This document shows, piece by piece, positions 24,955 through 33,793 of a stretch of DNA of 64,000 nucleotides. Made by a program: the position numbers and the translations under genes. This DNA is from Streptomyces sp. NBC_01224 (GTDB taxonomy: Bacteria; Actinomycetota; Actinomycetes; Streptomycetales; Streptomycetaceae). Every line of letters begins with the position of its first letter. Position 1 is the stretch's first letter. Location of the stretch: positions 7,807,001 to 7,871,000 of the forward strand of contig NZ_CP108529.1 of the NCBI RefSeq assembly GCF_036002945.1, in the 5' to 3' direction. The notes below the pieces were generated by a model that was not told the DNA's origin, made no database searches, and was given only the letters and a program-made list of their open reading frames with translations.

Positions 24955-26004
24955 TCAGGCCTTGCGGTCGTACGTCTCCAGCAAGGCGTCCTCCGCCGCG
25001 TAGTCGAAGAGCTTCCTCCCGTATGCCCGCACCATGAGGGGAAACGCGTCCGTCCAGTCCTTGCCCTCCAGTTGCGCGGCGATCCACTCGACCGTTTCCG
25101 GAAGCGACTCCACGTAGCCCGTCACCGGTTGGTACCCGAGTTCCCGCTCGGCGGCCGTCATGTCGTACACGATGGGATGGGCGGCGCTCCAGGGCGTCGA
25201 GCCGACGCCGTCGTCCCCGGGTGCGCCGGCCATCAGCACGGTCTCGGTCCTCCGGCCGAGCACCGCGTCGACGGCCTCGCCGATCTCCGCGACCGTCGGT
25301 GCCTGCGGATCCCCGGCATTGAGCACCCGCGAACCGGGCCGTCCGGCGGCGAGCCGGATCAGCTCGGCCAGGTTGGATACATGGACCGGGTGGAAACGGG
25401 ACGTCCCGCCGTACGAGAGCACCCGCCGCACCCGGCCGTCCAGGTGCCGCTTCACGAAGTACAGCTCTCGGGGCGAGCGGCAGTACGCCCCGTGAATCGC
25501 CCCCGCACGCAACAGCGTCACCGGCAGCGTGTCCCCCGCCGAGAGCAGATCCTGCTCCAGCTGTATCTTCCGCGTCCCGTACGTGGCATCGCCGGCCGGC
25601 ACGGTGCGCTGTGTCTCCGGGATCGGCACGGGGTATCGCGGAGCTCCGTCGGGCTCGCCCTGTGTGTCGAAGCTGCGACCCTGATCGTCCTCGTACACCG
25701 CACCGCTGGAGATGACCACCGCCGAACCGATCAGGTCGGCGAGGCCGGTCAGCTGCCGGGCGTGATCCGCGCCGTACGCGACCATGTCGACCAGTACGTC
25801 ACATCCGTCACCCAGCGCCGCCGCCAGCGCCCCGTCCTCGTCCCGGTCGAGAGCCGTCGTGCGCACCGCGCCGTCCCACCGCGCGTCCCGGCCGCCGCCG
25901 CGTGAAGCGGCCGTCACCTCCCAGCCGTCCTCGACGAGCGCCTGCACGGCCACTCGCCCGATCTGTCCCGTCGCTCCCAGAACCCATGCGTTTCCCCTGC
26001 TCAT
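24955..26004 (-). CDS. NAD-dependent epimerase/dehydratase-family reductase
   Basis: This protein of about 349 residues has an N-terminal Rossmann domain of the extended short-chain dehydrogenase type. The dinucleotide loop is WVLGATGQIGRVAVQ. A YGTRKIQLEQ motif supplies the Tyr and Lys of the active site, and the C-terminal part holds a sugar-nucleotide-like substrate domain. The ATG at 26004 was chosen; a GTG three codons upstream is equally placed. No neighbours suggest a pathway, and the substrate is unknown. Confidence 0.82.
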   Translation of the reverse strand: MSRGNAWVLGATGQIGRVAVQALVEDGWEVTAASRGGGRDARWDGAVRTTALDRDEDGALAAALGDGCDVLVDMVAYGADHARQLTGLADLIGSAVVISSGAVYEDDQGRSFDTQGEPDGAPRYPVPIPETQRTVPAGDATYGTRKIQLEQDLLSAGDTLPVTLLRAGAIHGAYCRSPRELYFVKRHLDGRVRRVLSYGGTSRFHPVHVSNLAELIRLAAGRPGSRVLNAGDPQAPTVAEIGEAVDAVLGRRTETVLMAGAPGDDGVGSTPWSAAHPIVYDMTAAERELGYQPVTGYVESLPETVEWIAAQLEGKDWTDAFPLMVRAYGRKLFDYAAEDALLETYDRKA

Positions 26005-26068
26005 GAGGGGCACGCTAGGACCAGGCCGTCGCCCGGGCCAGTGGAGTTCACCCAGCGCGGATTCGCCG

Positions 26069-26788
26069 TCAGCGTCGCAGCTTCGGGAACTTCTTCGACT
26101 GCCCTACCTGCTCGGCCTGTGCGGCCTTCATCTTGGCCGCGTACTCGTCGACGTACTCCTGTCCGGAGAGGCCGAGAATCGCGTACATGATCTCGTCGGT
26201 GACCGCCCGGATCGCAGCCTTCTGGTTGTCCAGACCTGCGTAGCGGGAGAAGTCCAGTGGCTCACCGAAGCGGATGGTGACCCGCTTGACGCGCGGGACG
26301 ACCTGTCCCGGCGGCTGGATCTCGAACGTACCGACCATCGCGCACGGCACCACCGGCACCTGCGCCCTGATCGCCATCACGGCCACGCCGACCTTGCCCT
26401 TGTACAGCCGGCCGTCGTGCGAACGGGTGCCCTCCGGGTAGATCCCCAGCAGTTCGCCCCTGCTCAGCACCCCGAGCCCTTCGCGGATCGCCGCCTGCCC
26501 CGCGTCCTTGCCGGACCGGTCCACCGGAATCTGCCCGATGCTGTGGAAGAAGGCGGCGGTCAGCCGCCCCTTCACCCCTGGTCCGGTGAAGTACTCCGCC
26601 TTGGCGAGAAACGTGATGCGCCGTTTGAGGATCGCAGGCATCAGGAAATGGTCGGAGAACGACAGATGGTTACCGGCGACGATGGCCGCGCCGTCCTCCG
26701 GGATGTGTTCCAGGCCCTCGATCCTGGGGCGGAAGAACAGCCGGAGAAGCGGCCCGAGGATGACGTATTTGAGCACGTAGTAGAACAC
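26069..26788 (-). CDS. 1-acyl-sn-glycerol-3-phosphate acyltransferase (PlsC-like)
   Basis: This 239-residue membrane-associated acyltransferase of the PlsC family makes phosphatidic acid from lysophosphatidate and acyl donors. The catalytic HX4D motif is NHLSFSDHF, and the glycerophosphate-binding motif is YPEGTRSHDG. A hydrophobic N-terminal segment (FYYVLKYVILGPLLRLFF) anchors it. The GTG at 26788 has AGGAG eight bases upstream. The C-terminus is basic (AQAEQVGQSKKFPKLRR). It may also act on other glycolipid acceptors, since Streptomyces has several paralogues. Confidence 0.9.
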   Translation of the reverse strand: MFYYVLKYVILGPLLRLFFRPRIEGLEHIPEDGAAIVAGNHLSFSDHFLMPAILKRRITFLAKAEYFTGPGVKGRLTAAFFHSIGQIPVDRSGKDAGQAAIREGLGVLSRGELLGIYPEGTRSHDGRLYKGKVGVAVMAIRAQVPVVPCAMVGTFEIQPPGQVVPRVKRVTIRFGEPLDFSRYAGLDNQKAAIRAVTDEIMYAILGLSGQEYVDEYAAKMKAAQAEQVGQSKKFPKLRR

Positions 26789-26944
26789 GGGGCGGCTCCT
26801 AGCTCTGCCGGATCGGCTCCAGGGCTGCATTCTGCCAGGTCAGCGGAGACCTGAGGGGAGGACAGCCTATGTGCAGCAGTCGTCCCGCGTAACCGTCTTC
26901 GGGCAGGTCGATGCGGACCCGATGCCGACTTTACTGACAAGGCG

Positions 26945-27246
26945 TCAGGCCGGGGTTCTCGGCGTCGGAGCGCGTGCAAGCCGGGGTCGGTCCGTCGACG
27001 TCTCGATGTGGCGGCCAAAGTGCGCATGCAGGTCGAACAGTGCGAAGAACAACTCTTCCTTGGCGCGGAAGTTGGAGCAGAACGCCCCGCACGTCAGCCC
27101 CGCGCGCTCACTGATCACCTCGATGGAGGAGCCGTAGATGCCGCGTTCGGCGAATGTCTCCTGAGCTGCCTCCAGCAGCCGCGCTCGTCTGCGGGCGGCG
27201 CTTCGTGGGTCCCTTCGGCAAGTTGTTCCTCCCCGGCCGTTGACAC
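26945..27246 (-). pseudogene. frameshifted and truncated TetR-family regulator
   Basis: From a GTG at 27246 one frame reads MSTAGEEQLAEGTHEAPP. A second frame then takes over at about 27195 with RRRARLLEAAQETFAERGIY, SSIEVISERAGLTCGAFCSN and FRAKEELFFALFDLH, the unmistakable TetR helix-turn-helix. That frame stops at 26945 after about 85 codons, where a ligand domain of some 100 more residues should follow. The gene is broken by a frameshift and lacks its second half. The rest of 26789-27302 holds no gene. Confidence 0.7.
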
Positions 27247-27302
27247 CTCTGCGTGGCCCGCCTCACGATCGCTGGACACGGGATCACGGGGGAAGATGGC
27301 TG

Positions 27303-27515
27303 ATGTTTGCACTCATATTTGGAGCAGCTATCACGGGCTTCGGAACCTGCCTCCTGACGAACTTCAGAAACCTTGCAGATCGGCTCTTCGACTACTACTC
27401 CTCCACCGGGGTCACGATGGGAAGCGCTACGGCCGGGACGTTGCGCGTCATCGGCGGAGGAACCGTACTGATCGGTCTCTTCTGGATCGCAACCGCCGTG
27501 ACCGAGATCCTCTAG
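27303..27515 (+). CDS. small two-helix membrane protein of unknown function
   Basis: I do not recognise this 70-residue protein. It has two hydrophobic stretches, residues about 1-18 (FALIFGAAITGFGTCLL) and about 46-68 (VIGGGTVLIGLFWIATAV), joined by a polar segment with NFRNLADRLFDYYSS. A GGGGGAAG sequence seven bases before the ATG makes it a credible gene. Codon third positions are less GC-rich than in its neighbours. It stands alone beside the broken TetR gene. Confidence 0.65.
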   Translation: MFALIFGAAITGFGTCLLTNFRNLADRLFDYYSSTGVTMGSATAGTLRVIGGGTVLIGLFWIATAVTEIL

Positions 27516-27780
27516 CCCGCTTCCCACGCCGCGAGACGGCGGTGGATGGGGCGCTCCACCTTCTCCGGGGGCAGTTCGAGCAGGAGGGCCGGGTGTTCGG
27601 GGTTGGTGGCGCTGATCTGCGGAATCTTGCGGTCACAGTCCCTGGGCAGCGCGTCGGGTCAACGAATGGGTTCCGTTTCACGGTGAGGGGAACCCGGAGG
27701 AGCCGTGCGGGTCAAGCCTCGACGTCTCGACCCGCACCACTGTGTCTCCGCAGTCCCCGTCAGGGTCCCGCCGCCCGCGG

Positions 27781-28422
27781 TCAGTCCTTCAGATGCTCCA
27801 GGATCCGGTGCATCCCGCTGTTCCAGTTCTCCTTGAGCGCCGCGACGGCCGCGTCGAGGTCGCCGCGCTGCAGGCACTCGGCGATCCGCTCGTGCTCCAC
27901 CGCCGAACGCTCCAGGATGTCCTGGTCGCCCAGGGCCACCCGCTCGTAGCGGTGCATCGTCACCTTCAGAGAGGTGATCAGCTTCATCAGGCGGTTGTTC
28001 GTGCAGCCGGACAGGAGCAGGTCGTGCCACGCGTCGTCATAACGCTCTATGACGTCGTGCGGCGCCTGCGGGGCCGAGAACGCACGCGCCTCCTCAAGGA
28101 GGCGGGGGGCTGTCGCCGCCAGGTGCTCGGGATCGCTGGACTCCAGGGCGAGCGCCTCGAGCGTCGCGACGATCGCGGACAGGTCACGGAACTCCTGCGC
28201 GCTGAGCGGCGTGAAGCGGAAGCCCTTGCCGCGCTCGCTGGTGATGACGCCCTCGCGCTCCAGCGTGATCAGTGCCTCGCGCAGCGGAGTGCGGCTGACG
28301 CCGAGTTCGGTGGCCAGCTGCCCCTCGTTGATCGGCTCGCTGGTTGCGATCGTGCCGCGGCCGAGGCGCTTGATCAGTTCCTCCTTGACCTGTTCGCGCA
28401 GCGGGCGATTTTCGATTGGCAT
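27781..28422 (-). CDS. GntR-family regulator, FadR/FCD subfamily
   Basis: This 213-residue regulator has an N-terminal winged helix (residues about 5-70, with EGQLATELGVSRTPLREALI and GFRFTPLSAQEF). Its C-terminal FCD helical domain can bind a metal and a carboxylate ligand (YDDAWHDLLL, HERIAECLQRGD). The family senses sugar acids, amino acids and fatty-acid derivatives. It is the last gene of the gcvPA-gcvPB-AcoX-SDR operon and the best candidate to control that operon and the divergent sugar operon through the dyads at 33730-33793. Confidence 0.93.
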   Translation of the reverse strand: MPIENRPLREQVKEELIKRLGRGTIATSEPINEGQLATELGVSRTPLREALITLEREGVITSERGKGFRFTPLSAQEFRDLSAIVATLEALALESSDPEHLAATAPRLLEEARAFSAPQAPHDVIERYDDAWHDLLLSGCTNNRLMKLITSLKVTMHRYERVALGDQDILERSAVEHERIAECLQRGDLDAAVAALKENWNSGMHRILEHLKD

Positions 28423-28471
28423 GTGAGGCTGCCCTCCCCTTCGGTCCGGTCGATTATCCGCTACCGGCGGG

Positions 28472-29218
28472 TCACGCGGTACCGGCGCCGTCGACCGGGA
28501 TGATCGCCCCGCTCAGGAACGCCGAGGCGTCGGAGGCGAGGAACGCCACGGTCTGGGCGATGTCGCGGGGCTGCCCGATCCGGCCCAGCGGCCGGTCGGC
28601 GGCGTCGGCATAGAACGCGTCGGAGCTCTCGCCGAGCTGGCGTGCCTCCTCGGCGAGCATCCCGGTCGCCGTGTCACCGGGGCAGACACAGTTGACGCGG
28701 ATGTTGTCGGGGCCGTGGTCGATGGCCATGGCGCGGGTCATGTTGACGACGGCGCCCTTCGACGCGCAGTACGAGACAGCCCGGCCGCCGCCGCGGATGC
28801 CCCATCCGGAGCCGGTGTTGATGACGGAGCCGCCGCCCCGGGCCGCCATCCCCGGGATCACGAGGCGGCTCATCAGCATCACCGAGCGGATGTTCACGGC
28901 CATCACCAGGTCCCAGTCGTCCTCGGTGATCTCGCAGACCGTGGAGCGGCGGATGATGCCGGCGTTGTTGAAGAGGACGTCCACGCCGCCGAACTGCTCC
29001 TGCGCCGTGTGCACGACGGCCTCGCAGTCCTCGCGCCGTGACACGTCGCAGCGTACGAAGATCCCTCCCGTGTCCTTCGCGGTGCGTTCGCCGCCGTCCG
29101 TGTCGATGTCGGCGATCACCACGCGGGCGCCGAGCTCCGCAAGGACCTGGGCGGTGGCGCGGCCGATTCCGGCTCCGCCGCCGGTCACGATGGCACGCTT
29201 GCCGTCAAGGGAGATCAT
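28472..29218 (-). CDS. short-chain dehydrogenase/reductase (SDR), classical type
   Basis: This 248-residue classical SDR has the cofactor loop VTGGGAGIGRATAQ, the Asp of IADIDTDGG that favours NAD over NADP, the NNAG motif in VLFNNAGII, the Ser in INTGSGWG and the catalytic YCASK. AAGGAG lies seven bases before the ATG. The C-terminal IIPVDGAGTA is the usual oligomer-forming end. It follows the AcoX-like gene by 38 bp in one operon, so it probably oxidises a hydroxy compound in the same route. The substrate is not known. Confidence 0.92.
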   Translation of the reverse strand: MISLDGKRAIVTGGGAGIGRATAQVLAELGARVVIADIDTDGGERTAKDTGGIFVRCDVSRREDCEAVVHTAQEQFGGVDVLFNNAGIIRRSTVCEITEDDWDLVMAVNIRSVMLMSRLVIPGMAARGGGSVINTGSGWGIRGGGRAVSYCASKGAVVNMTRAMAIDHGPDNIRVNCVCPGDTATGMLAEEARQLGESSDAFYADAADRPLGRIGQPRDIAQTVAFLASDASAFLSGAIIPVDGAGTA

Positions 29219-29256
29219 CTTTGGCTCCTTCTGAGTGTGATGGGAGGCATGAGGGG

Positions 29257-30687
29257 TCATCCGGCCAGGCGGTACAGCGATGTGCGCCGCCTGCCGGTGA
29301 TGACGGGCAGATGGCCGGACAGCTCCGCGTTGAGCGCGTCGTCGCCGGTGTCGAGGAGAAGAGGGCGGCCGCCGAGCGCGGCCAGTTTCTGTTCCGTGCA
29401 CAGCACGAGCAGGCGCTCGCGGCCGCCCGCCGCGCGCAGGACGCGCGGCGAGATCTGCTGGTTGCCGCGGCCGAGAAGGAAGCCCTGGCCGCCGATGGGG
29501 GAGAGGGCGATCCAGGCCGGGCCGATGGAGAGGAGAGTGTCCTCGCCCGCGTCGCGGGCCACGATTCGCGGCCGGTGGCCGGGCCGCAGGCGGAGCACGT
29601 CGACTCCCGTGAGGGAGACGTCCGCGCCGAGCGTCGCCGCGATCGCCCGGGTGGTGCTGCCGGGGCCGAGCACGAGCAGCCCGTCCCCGACGCGCTCGGC
29701 GACGTCGGTCGCGATGCCGCCGACCGCATCGGGCGCGGTAGCGGTGCTGCCGGTCTTGCGCTGTTGTACGCGGGCCGGTATGTCGGGAACGCGCAGCCAC
29801 CCGAAGAGCTGTGAGGCGACGCGGCCCTCGCTCAGGGCGTCCTCGTCGCGGTCCATCACCTCGGCGTCCCGCAGCCGAACAGTGCTCCTGCGGGCGAGCC
29901 ACGCCGCCGCGACCTCACCCGCGGCGCGCGGGCTGATGGCGAAGACGGCCGAGTGCATCTTCACACCGGTCGGTACGCCGAGGACCGGGCAGGGCACGTC
30001 GCGTAGGGCGCCGAGCACGTCCCGCGCGGTGCCGTCGCCGCCGGCGAAGAGCAGGAGGTCGACGCCCTCGGCGACGACGGCCCGCACCGCGGCGGCCGTG
30101 TCTGCGGCCGAGGTGTCCCGCCCGGCCCCGGCGGCGTACACGACCCGCCCCGCAAGCCCTGCGGCGGCGACGGAGTCAGCTCCCAGGGGACCGGCGGCGG
30201 TCACGACGAGGAGTCCGGAGCCCGGCGGGTCACCGACCGGAGCGATGGCCGGCGCCCCGGCCTGCGTGTCGCTGAGTTCCTTCGGCGCGGGATCCTCGGT
30301 GGCGTCGGCCCGGTGGCCGGGCACGGGGCGTGGCGTGCGCTCCCGCGTGGTTGCGGAGGCCTGCGCCGTGCCCTCCGACGCATCGGGTTGCCCACCCGGC
30401 GCGCAGGCCGTCAGATCGGCGCTCGCCCGTGTGCGCCGGCTGGGCGCCGGGCGCGCCGCCGCTGTCGAATCGCTGCCTCGCCCGTCCCACGCAGGACGGC
30501 CGGCCTCTGTCAACCGGCCCGAACGCGCCGCCAGTTCACCCAAGGCCGCAGCGGCACGCGCCCCCGCCAAGGGGCGTGCGCCCAGCGAGAGTGCCACGCG
30601 GGTCCGGTCCGGGCCGTCGGTACCGCCCAGGCCCACCCGGCCGCCGAGGCCGGCGACCGGGTTGACCACCAGGCCGATCCTCGTCAC
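29257..30687 (-). CDS. ATP-NAD kinase/AcoX-like protein with large low-complexity insertion
   Basis: This 476-residue protein belongs to the AcoX branch of the NAD-kinase superfamily. It starts TRIGLVVNPVAGLGGRVGLG and carries the phosphate-binding GGDGTARDVLGAL, the motif GVPTGVKMHSAVFA, and a C-terminal beta-sandwich with VLGPGSTTRAIA. Typical AcoX proteins have about 350-380 residues. Here roughly residues 55-155 form a Pro/Ala/Arg-rich stretch of low complexity that interrupts the fold. AcoX proteins occur in acetoin and other catabolic operons, but their activity is unproven. Its ATG overlaps the gcvPB stop (ATGA). Confidence 0.85.
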   Translation of the reverse strand: MTRIGLVVNPVAGLGGRVGLGGTDGPDRTRVALSLGARPLAGARAAAALGELAARSGRLTEAGRPAWDGRGSDSTAAARPAPSRRTRASADLTACAPGGQPDASEGTAQASATTRERTPRPVPGHRADATEDPAPKELSDTQAGAPAIAPVGDPPGSGLLVVTAAGPLGADSVAAAGLAGRVVYAAGAGRDTSAADTAAAVRAVVAEGVDLLLFAGGDGTARDVLGALRDVPCPVLGVPTGVKMHSAVFAISPRAAGEVAAAWLARRSTVRLRDAEVMDRDEDALSEGRVASQLFGWLRVPDIPARVQQRKTGSTATAPDAVGGIATDVAERVGDGLLVLGPGSTTRAIAATLGADVSLTGVDVLRLRPGHRPRIVARDAGEDTLLSIGPAWIALSPIGGQGFLLGRGNQQISPRVLRAAGGRERLLVLCTEQKLAALGGRPLLLDTGDDALNAELSGHLPVITGRRRTSLYRLAG

Positions 30688-32276
30688 CGGCCGGCCTCAC
30701 CGAGCACCTTGCGGCGGTAGGCGCGCCAGGAGACCGCCCAGGTCGCCGGGGAGTCCAGGGCTTCCGGGCGGACCCGGTGGATGGTCGAGCGGTGCGGCGC
30801 CGTGTGTACGGTCTCCGGGTCCTCGTACGCCTCTCGGGCGATCTCCGCGAGGATCGCCGCGTACTCGTCGAGGTCGGCGCGCGTGTAGGACTCGGTCGGC
30901 TCCAGCGTCATGGGTTCCGGCACGACGTACGGGTGGTGGCTGGTCCAGTAGTGCGTACCGAAGTCCGCGGCACGCAGGCCGATGTCCTCGGAGTGCAGGC
31001 CGGTGTCCTCGTGGAGCTTCTCCCAGCTGTAGCGGACCTGCTCGACGCGCGGGCGCCCCGCCGCGTAGGGGATGGAGACGCCCGGGATCTGCCGGACCTT
31101 GTGGAGCAGGTAGTTGTTGTTGAGGACGGCCGTCTCGGCGGCGGCCCGCAGGCCCTGTGCGCCGAGCGACATGATCCAGGCGTAGGCACGGACCAGGTTC
31201 GGCACGACGCCGTAGAACGGCCGCATCTTGCCGACCGACTCGGGCCGGTCGTCGTCCAGCCGGTACGTCGAACCGTCGAACTCGACGGTGGGGCGAGGCA
31301 GATACGGGGCGAGGTCCTCGGAGACCGCGCACGCACCGGCCGCCGGGCCGCCGCACGCATGCGGCGTCGAGAACGTCTTGTGCAGATTGAAGTGGCACAG
31401 GTCGAAGCCCGCGTCCCGGGCGCGCGTGATGCCGAGGATGCCGTTCGCGTTGGCCTGGTCGTACGAGCACAGGCCGCCCGCTTCGTGCACGATCCGTACG
31501 AACTCCTCGATGCGCGGGTTGTAGATGCCCGTGTCCTCGGGGTTCGTGATGAGGAGCGCCGCCGTGCGCGGGCCGACCGCCGCCTTGAGGGCCTCGATGT
31601 CCGGGTAGCCGTCCGCGTCCGGGTGGAGCGTGATGACCTTGAAGCCCGCCGTCTTCGCGCAAGCCGCGTTCGACGGGTGGGAGAAGATCGTCGTGATGAC
31701 CTCGTCGCGCTGCTCCAGCTCGCCGCGCGCGGCGAAGTAGGCGCGGATCATGGCGACGTTCGTGTAGATCGCGGCGGAGCCGGCGCCCGGCTGGAGCGAG
31801 ACCCGGTCCATGCCGGAGATCTCCTTCAGGAGCTGCTCCAGGCTGTGGATGATCCCGAGGACGCCCTGGACCGTGTCCTCGTCCTGGAGGGGGTGCAGCG
31901 CTGCGATCCGCGGGTCACGGACGAACTGGTCGTTGATCTTGGGGCTGTACTTCATGGTGCAGGTGCCCTGGCCGACGTCGATGTTGAGATCGGCGCCCAG
32001 ATTCTCCTGTGACAGGCGCAAGTAGTGGCGCAGGACCTGTTGTTGGGACATCTCCGGCAGCGCGGGCGGTTCGGCGCGACGCAGGGCGGCGGGTATCTCG
32101 GCCTTCCCGATGGACGGGTCCGTGGCCGGTACGAGGACGCCTCGCTCGCCCGGCGAACCGAGCTCGAAGATCAGCTTCTCGTCCCAGGAGGCCTGCTGGA
32201 AACGGCGGAGGCGCGGCTTGTCGGCGATGCGCGCCTCCTCGGGGGAGACGGACACGGGCGCGTGCGGGGCGGTCAC
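30684..32276 (-). CDS. gcvPB: glycine dehydrogenase (decarboxylating) subunit 2-like
   Basis: This 530-residue C-terminal-type subunit of the split P protein carries the PLP lysine in HFNLHKTFSTPHACGG. Canonical proteins have a Gly-rich run after this His, whereas here Ala and Cys replace part of it. Other family pieces are MEYSPKIN-like CTMKYSPKIND, LQPGAGSAA and TNPEDTGIYNP, where archetypal P proteins read PSTHG or TNPNT. In the glycine cleavage system this enzyme decarboxylates glycine and passes the methylamine to H protein. The GTG at 32276 overlaps the gcvPA stop. With T, H and L proteins missing nearby, the substrate may not be glycine. Confidence 0.88.
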   Translation of the reverse strand: MTAPHAPVSVSPEEARIADKPRLRRFQQASWDEKLIFELGSPGERGVLVPATDPSIGKAEIPAALRRAEPPALPEMSQQQVLRHYLRLSQENLGADLNIDVGQGTCTMKYSPKINDQFVRDPRIAALHPLQDEDTVQGVLGIIHSLEQLLKEISGMDRVSLQPGAGSAAIYTNVAMIRAYFAARGELEQRDEVITTIFSHPSNAACAKTAGFKVITLHPDADGYPDIEALKAAVGPRTAALLITNPEDTGIYNPRIEEFVRIVHEAGGLCSYDQANANGILGITRARDAGFDLCHFNLHKTFSTPHACGGPAAGACAVSEDLAPYLPRPTVEFDGSTYRLDDDRPESVGKMRPFYGVVPNLVRAYAWIMSLGAQGLRAAAETAVLNNNYLLHKVRQIPGVSIPYAAGRPRVEQVRYSWEKLHEDTGLHSEDIGLRAADFGTHYWTSHHPYVVPEPMTLEPTESYTRADLDEYAAILAEIAREAYEDPETVHTAPHRSTIHRVRPEALDSPATWAVSWRAYRRKVLGEAGR

Positions 32277-33664
32277 TTGACGATCTCCTCCAGGGTTGCG
32301 ACCAGCCGGTCGATGTCGGCCTTGGTGTGGACTTCGGTGACGCAGTACGCGGCCTCGTGCCCGCCGGTCGGAACGCCGCCGAAGATGCCCCGATCCTTCA
32401 GGTCGGCGCGGATCTCGGCGGCCGTCTTGCCGCCCGTGTAGCGGATGGTGAAGTCGGCGAAGTGCAGGGCGTCGGCGTACGGGACCTCGATGCCGGGTAC
32501 CTCGGCGAGGCGCCTGCGGGCGTACGCGGTGAGCGCGAGGATCGTGTCGCCGATCTCCCGCATGCCCTGCGGTCCCATCAGTGCGAGATAGACCCCGGCA
32601 CCGATACCGTGCAGTGCGGCGGCCGTGCCGACCCACTCCTTGCCCTCTTCGCGCAGCGCGAACGAGGTCCGCTCGTAAGCGACGTCGCCGAAGCCGTACT
32701 CGCCCTCGACGGTCGTCGGCACGAGGCCGAACAGGCGTGACGGGTACTCGGCGACCAGCGTCTCCTCGTCGCGCGTGGCGATGAACCCCGCGTTGCCGCC
32801 GCCGAAGCTCTGGTGGAGGCCGAGCGGCTGGATGTCGCCGCACGCGATGTCGGCGCCGTACGCGGAGGGCGGTGCGAGCACGCCGAGCGTGAGCGGATTG
32901 CAGCCCACGACGAACAACGCCCCCGCATCATGGGCGAGTTCGGCGAGGTGGGGCAGCGCCTCGTCGACGATGCCCAGCGCGGAGGGCGTGTCCGCGTACA
33001 CCGCCGCCGTATCGCCGGCGGCGAGCGCTTCACGCACCGCGTCGAGGTCGACGCAGCCGGTGTACGGGTCGACCGGGACCACCGTCACGTCGTGGTCGGG
33101 GCGTACATAGTCACGTATGCGGGAGAGCTTGTCGGCGTCGATCGCGGTGGCGACGAGCATGCGGCGGCGGCCCGTGATCCGGCCGGCCATGCGCAGGGCG
33201 GTTCCCGCGGCCTGGAAGCCGTCGTACACCGGGACGTTGACGATTTCGACGTCGAGCAGCTCGGCCATCATCGACTGGTACTCCCACAGCGCCTGGAAGC
33301 GGCCGTGGTCCTCGTAGGGCTCGCCCGCGTACGCCGTGAGGAACTCGCTGCGGTTGACCACCTCGTCGACGACCGCCGGTACGTGGTGCTGATAGCAGCC
33401 GGAGCCGAGAAAGCTGAGCGCCTGCCGGGTCGAGGTGTTGCGGTTGAGCAACTCCTCCATGTGGCGGGCGAGTTCGGCTTCCGAACGCAGTGGGGCCGGC
33501 AGGTCGAGGGGGCGGTGCAGCCGGATTCCGTCCGGGATGTCGGCGTAGAAGTCCTCGACGCTCGCCGCGCCGATCTCCTCGAGCATCGCCTGCCGCACGG
33601 CCGGGACCGCATTCGGGATGTAGGGGTGGGCGTAGGGGTGGACGGAGTCCTGGGATGACGTCAT
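32273..33664 (-). CDS. gcvPA: glycine dehydrogenase (decarboxylating) subunit 1-like
   Basis: This 463-residue N-terminal-type subunit of the bipartite P protein partners GcvPB. Family stretches include SFLGSGCYQHHVPAVVDEVV, YTPYQ-equivalent TAYAGEPYEDHGRFQALWEYQ, and SFGGGNAGFIATRDE. It is the promoter-proximal gene of the leftward operon, with GAAAGG just before the ATG. The 145-bp upstream region is shared with the divergent ABC operon and contains palindromes but no glycine riboswitch. The family is secure; the substrate is open because no H or T protein gene is adjacent. Confidence 0.88.
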   Translation of the reverse strand: MTSSQDSVHPYAHPYIPNAVPAVRQAMLEEIGAASVEDFYADIPDGIRLHRPLDLPAPLRSEAELARHMEELLNRNTSTRQALSFLGSGCYQHHVPAVVDEVVNRSEFLTAYAGEPYEDHGRFQALWEYQSMMAELLDVEIVNVPVYDGFQAAGTALRMAGRITGRRRMLVATAIDADKLSRIRDYVRPDHDVTVVPVDPYTGCVDLDAVREALAAGDTAAVYADTPSALGIVDEALPHLAELAHDAGALFVVGCNPLTLGVLAPPSAYGADIACGDIQPLGLHQSFGGGNAGFIATRDEETLVAEYPSRLFGLVPTTVEGEYGFGDVAYERTSFALREEGKEWVGTAAALHGIGAGVYLALMGPQGMREIGDTILALTAYARRRLAEVPGIEVPYADALHFADFTIRYTGGKTAAEIRADLKDRGIFGGVPTGGHEAAYCVTEVHTKADIDRLVATLEEIVK

Positions 33665-33729
33665 GCCGCGCCTTTCGCGTGAGCCGACTCAGTCAGGTCA
33701 GTCATGAACCACAGCAACAAAAGTCTTTG

Positions 33730-33793
33730 GGTGTACACCTCTTGACGGCGAGCTCCGTCATTCAGTGTTCTGAATACAGCATTAGGCATTCAG
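33730..33793. promoter_or_regulatory. cluster of operator-like palindromes in the gcvPA/ABC divergent gap
   Basis: A perfect ten-base palindrome GGTGTACACC lies at 33730-33739. Thirty bases on, ATTCAG (33760-33765) and CTGAAT (33770-33775) form a dyad with a four-base spacer. A third ATTCAG half-site lies at 33788-33793, close to the ribosome-binding site of the right-hand gene. Their position allows control of both operons. Confidence 0.55.

Noticed and set aside
26836..26853. Small dyad CAGGTC-N6-GACCTG upstream of the PlsC-like gene
   Set aside because: The short arms and lack of promoter elements make it too weak to call as a regulatory site.
27513..27658. A minus-strand stretch of about 47 codons (ending PEKVERPIHRRLAAWEAG) with coding-like composition
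   Set aside because: It has no start, and a stop codon lies immediately upstream. It may be the tail of a lost gene, but there is too little to name.
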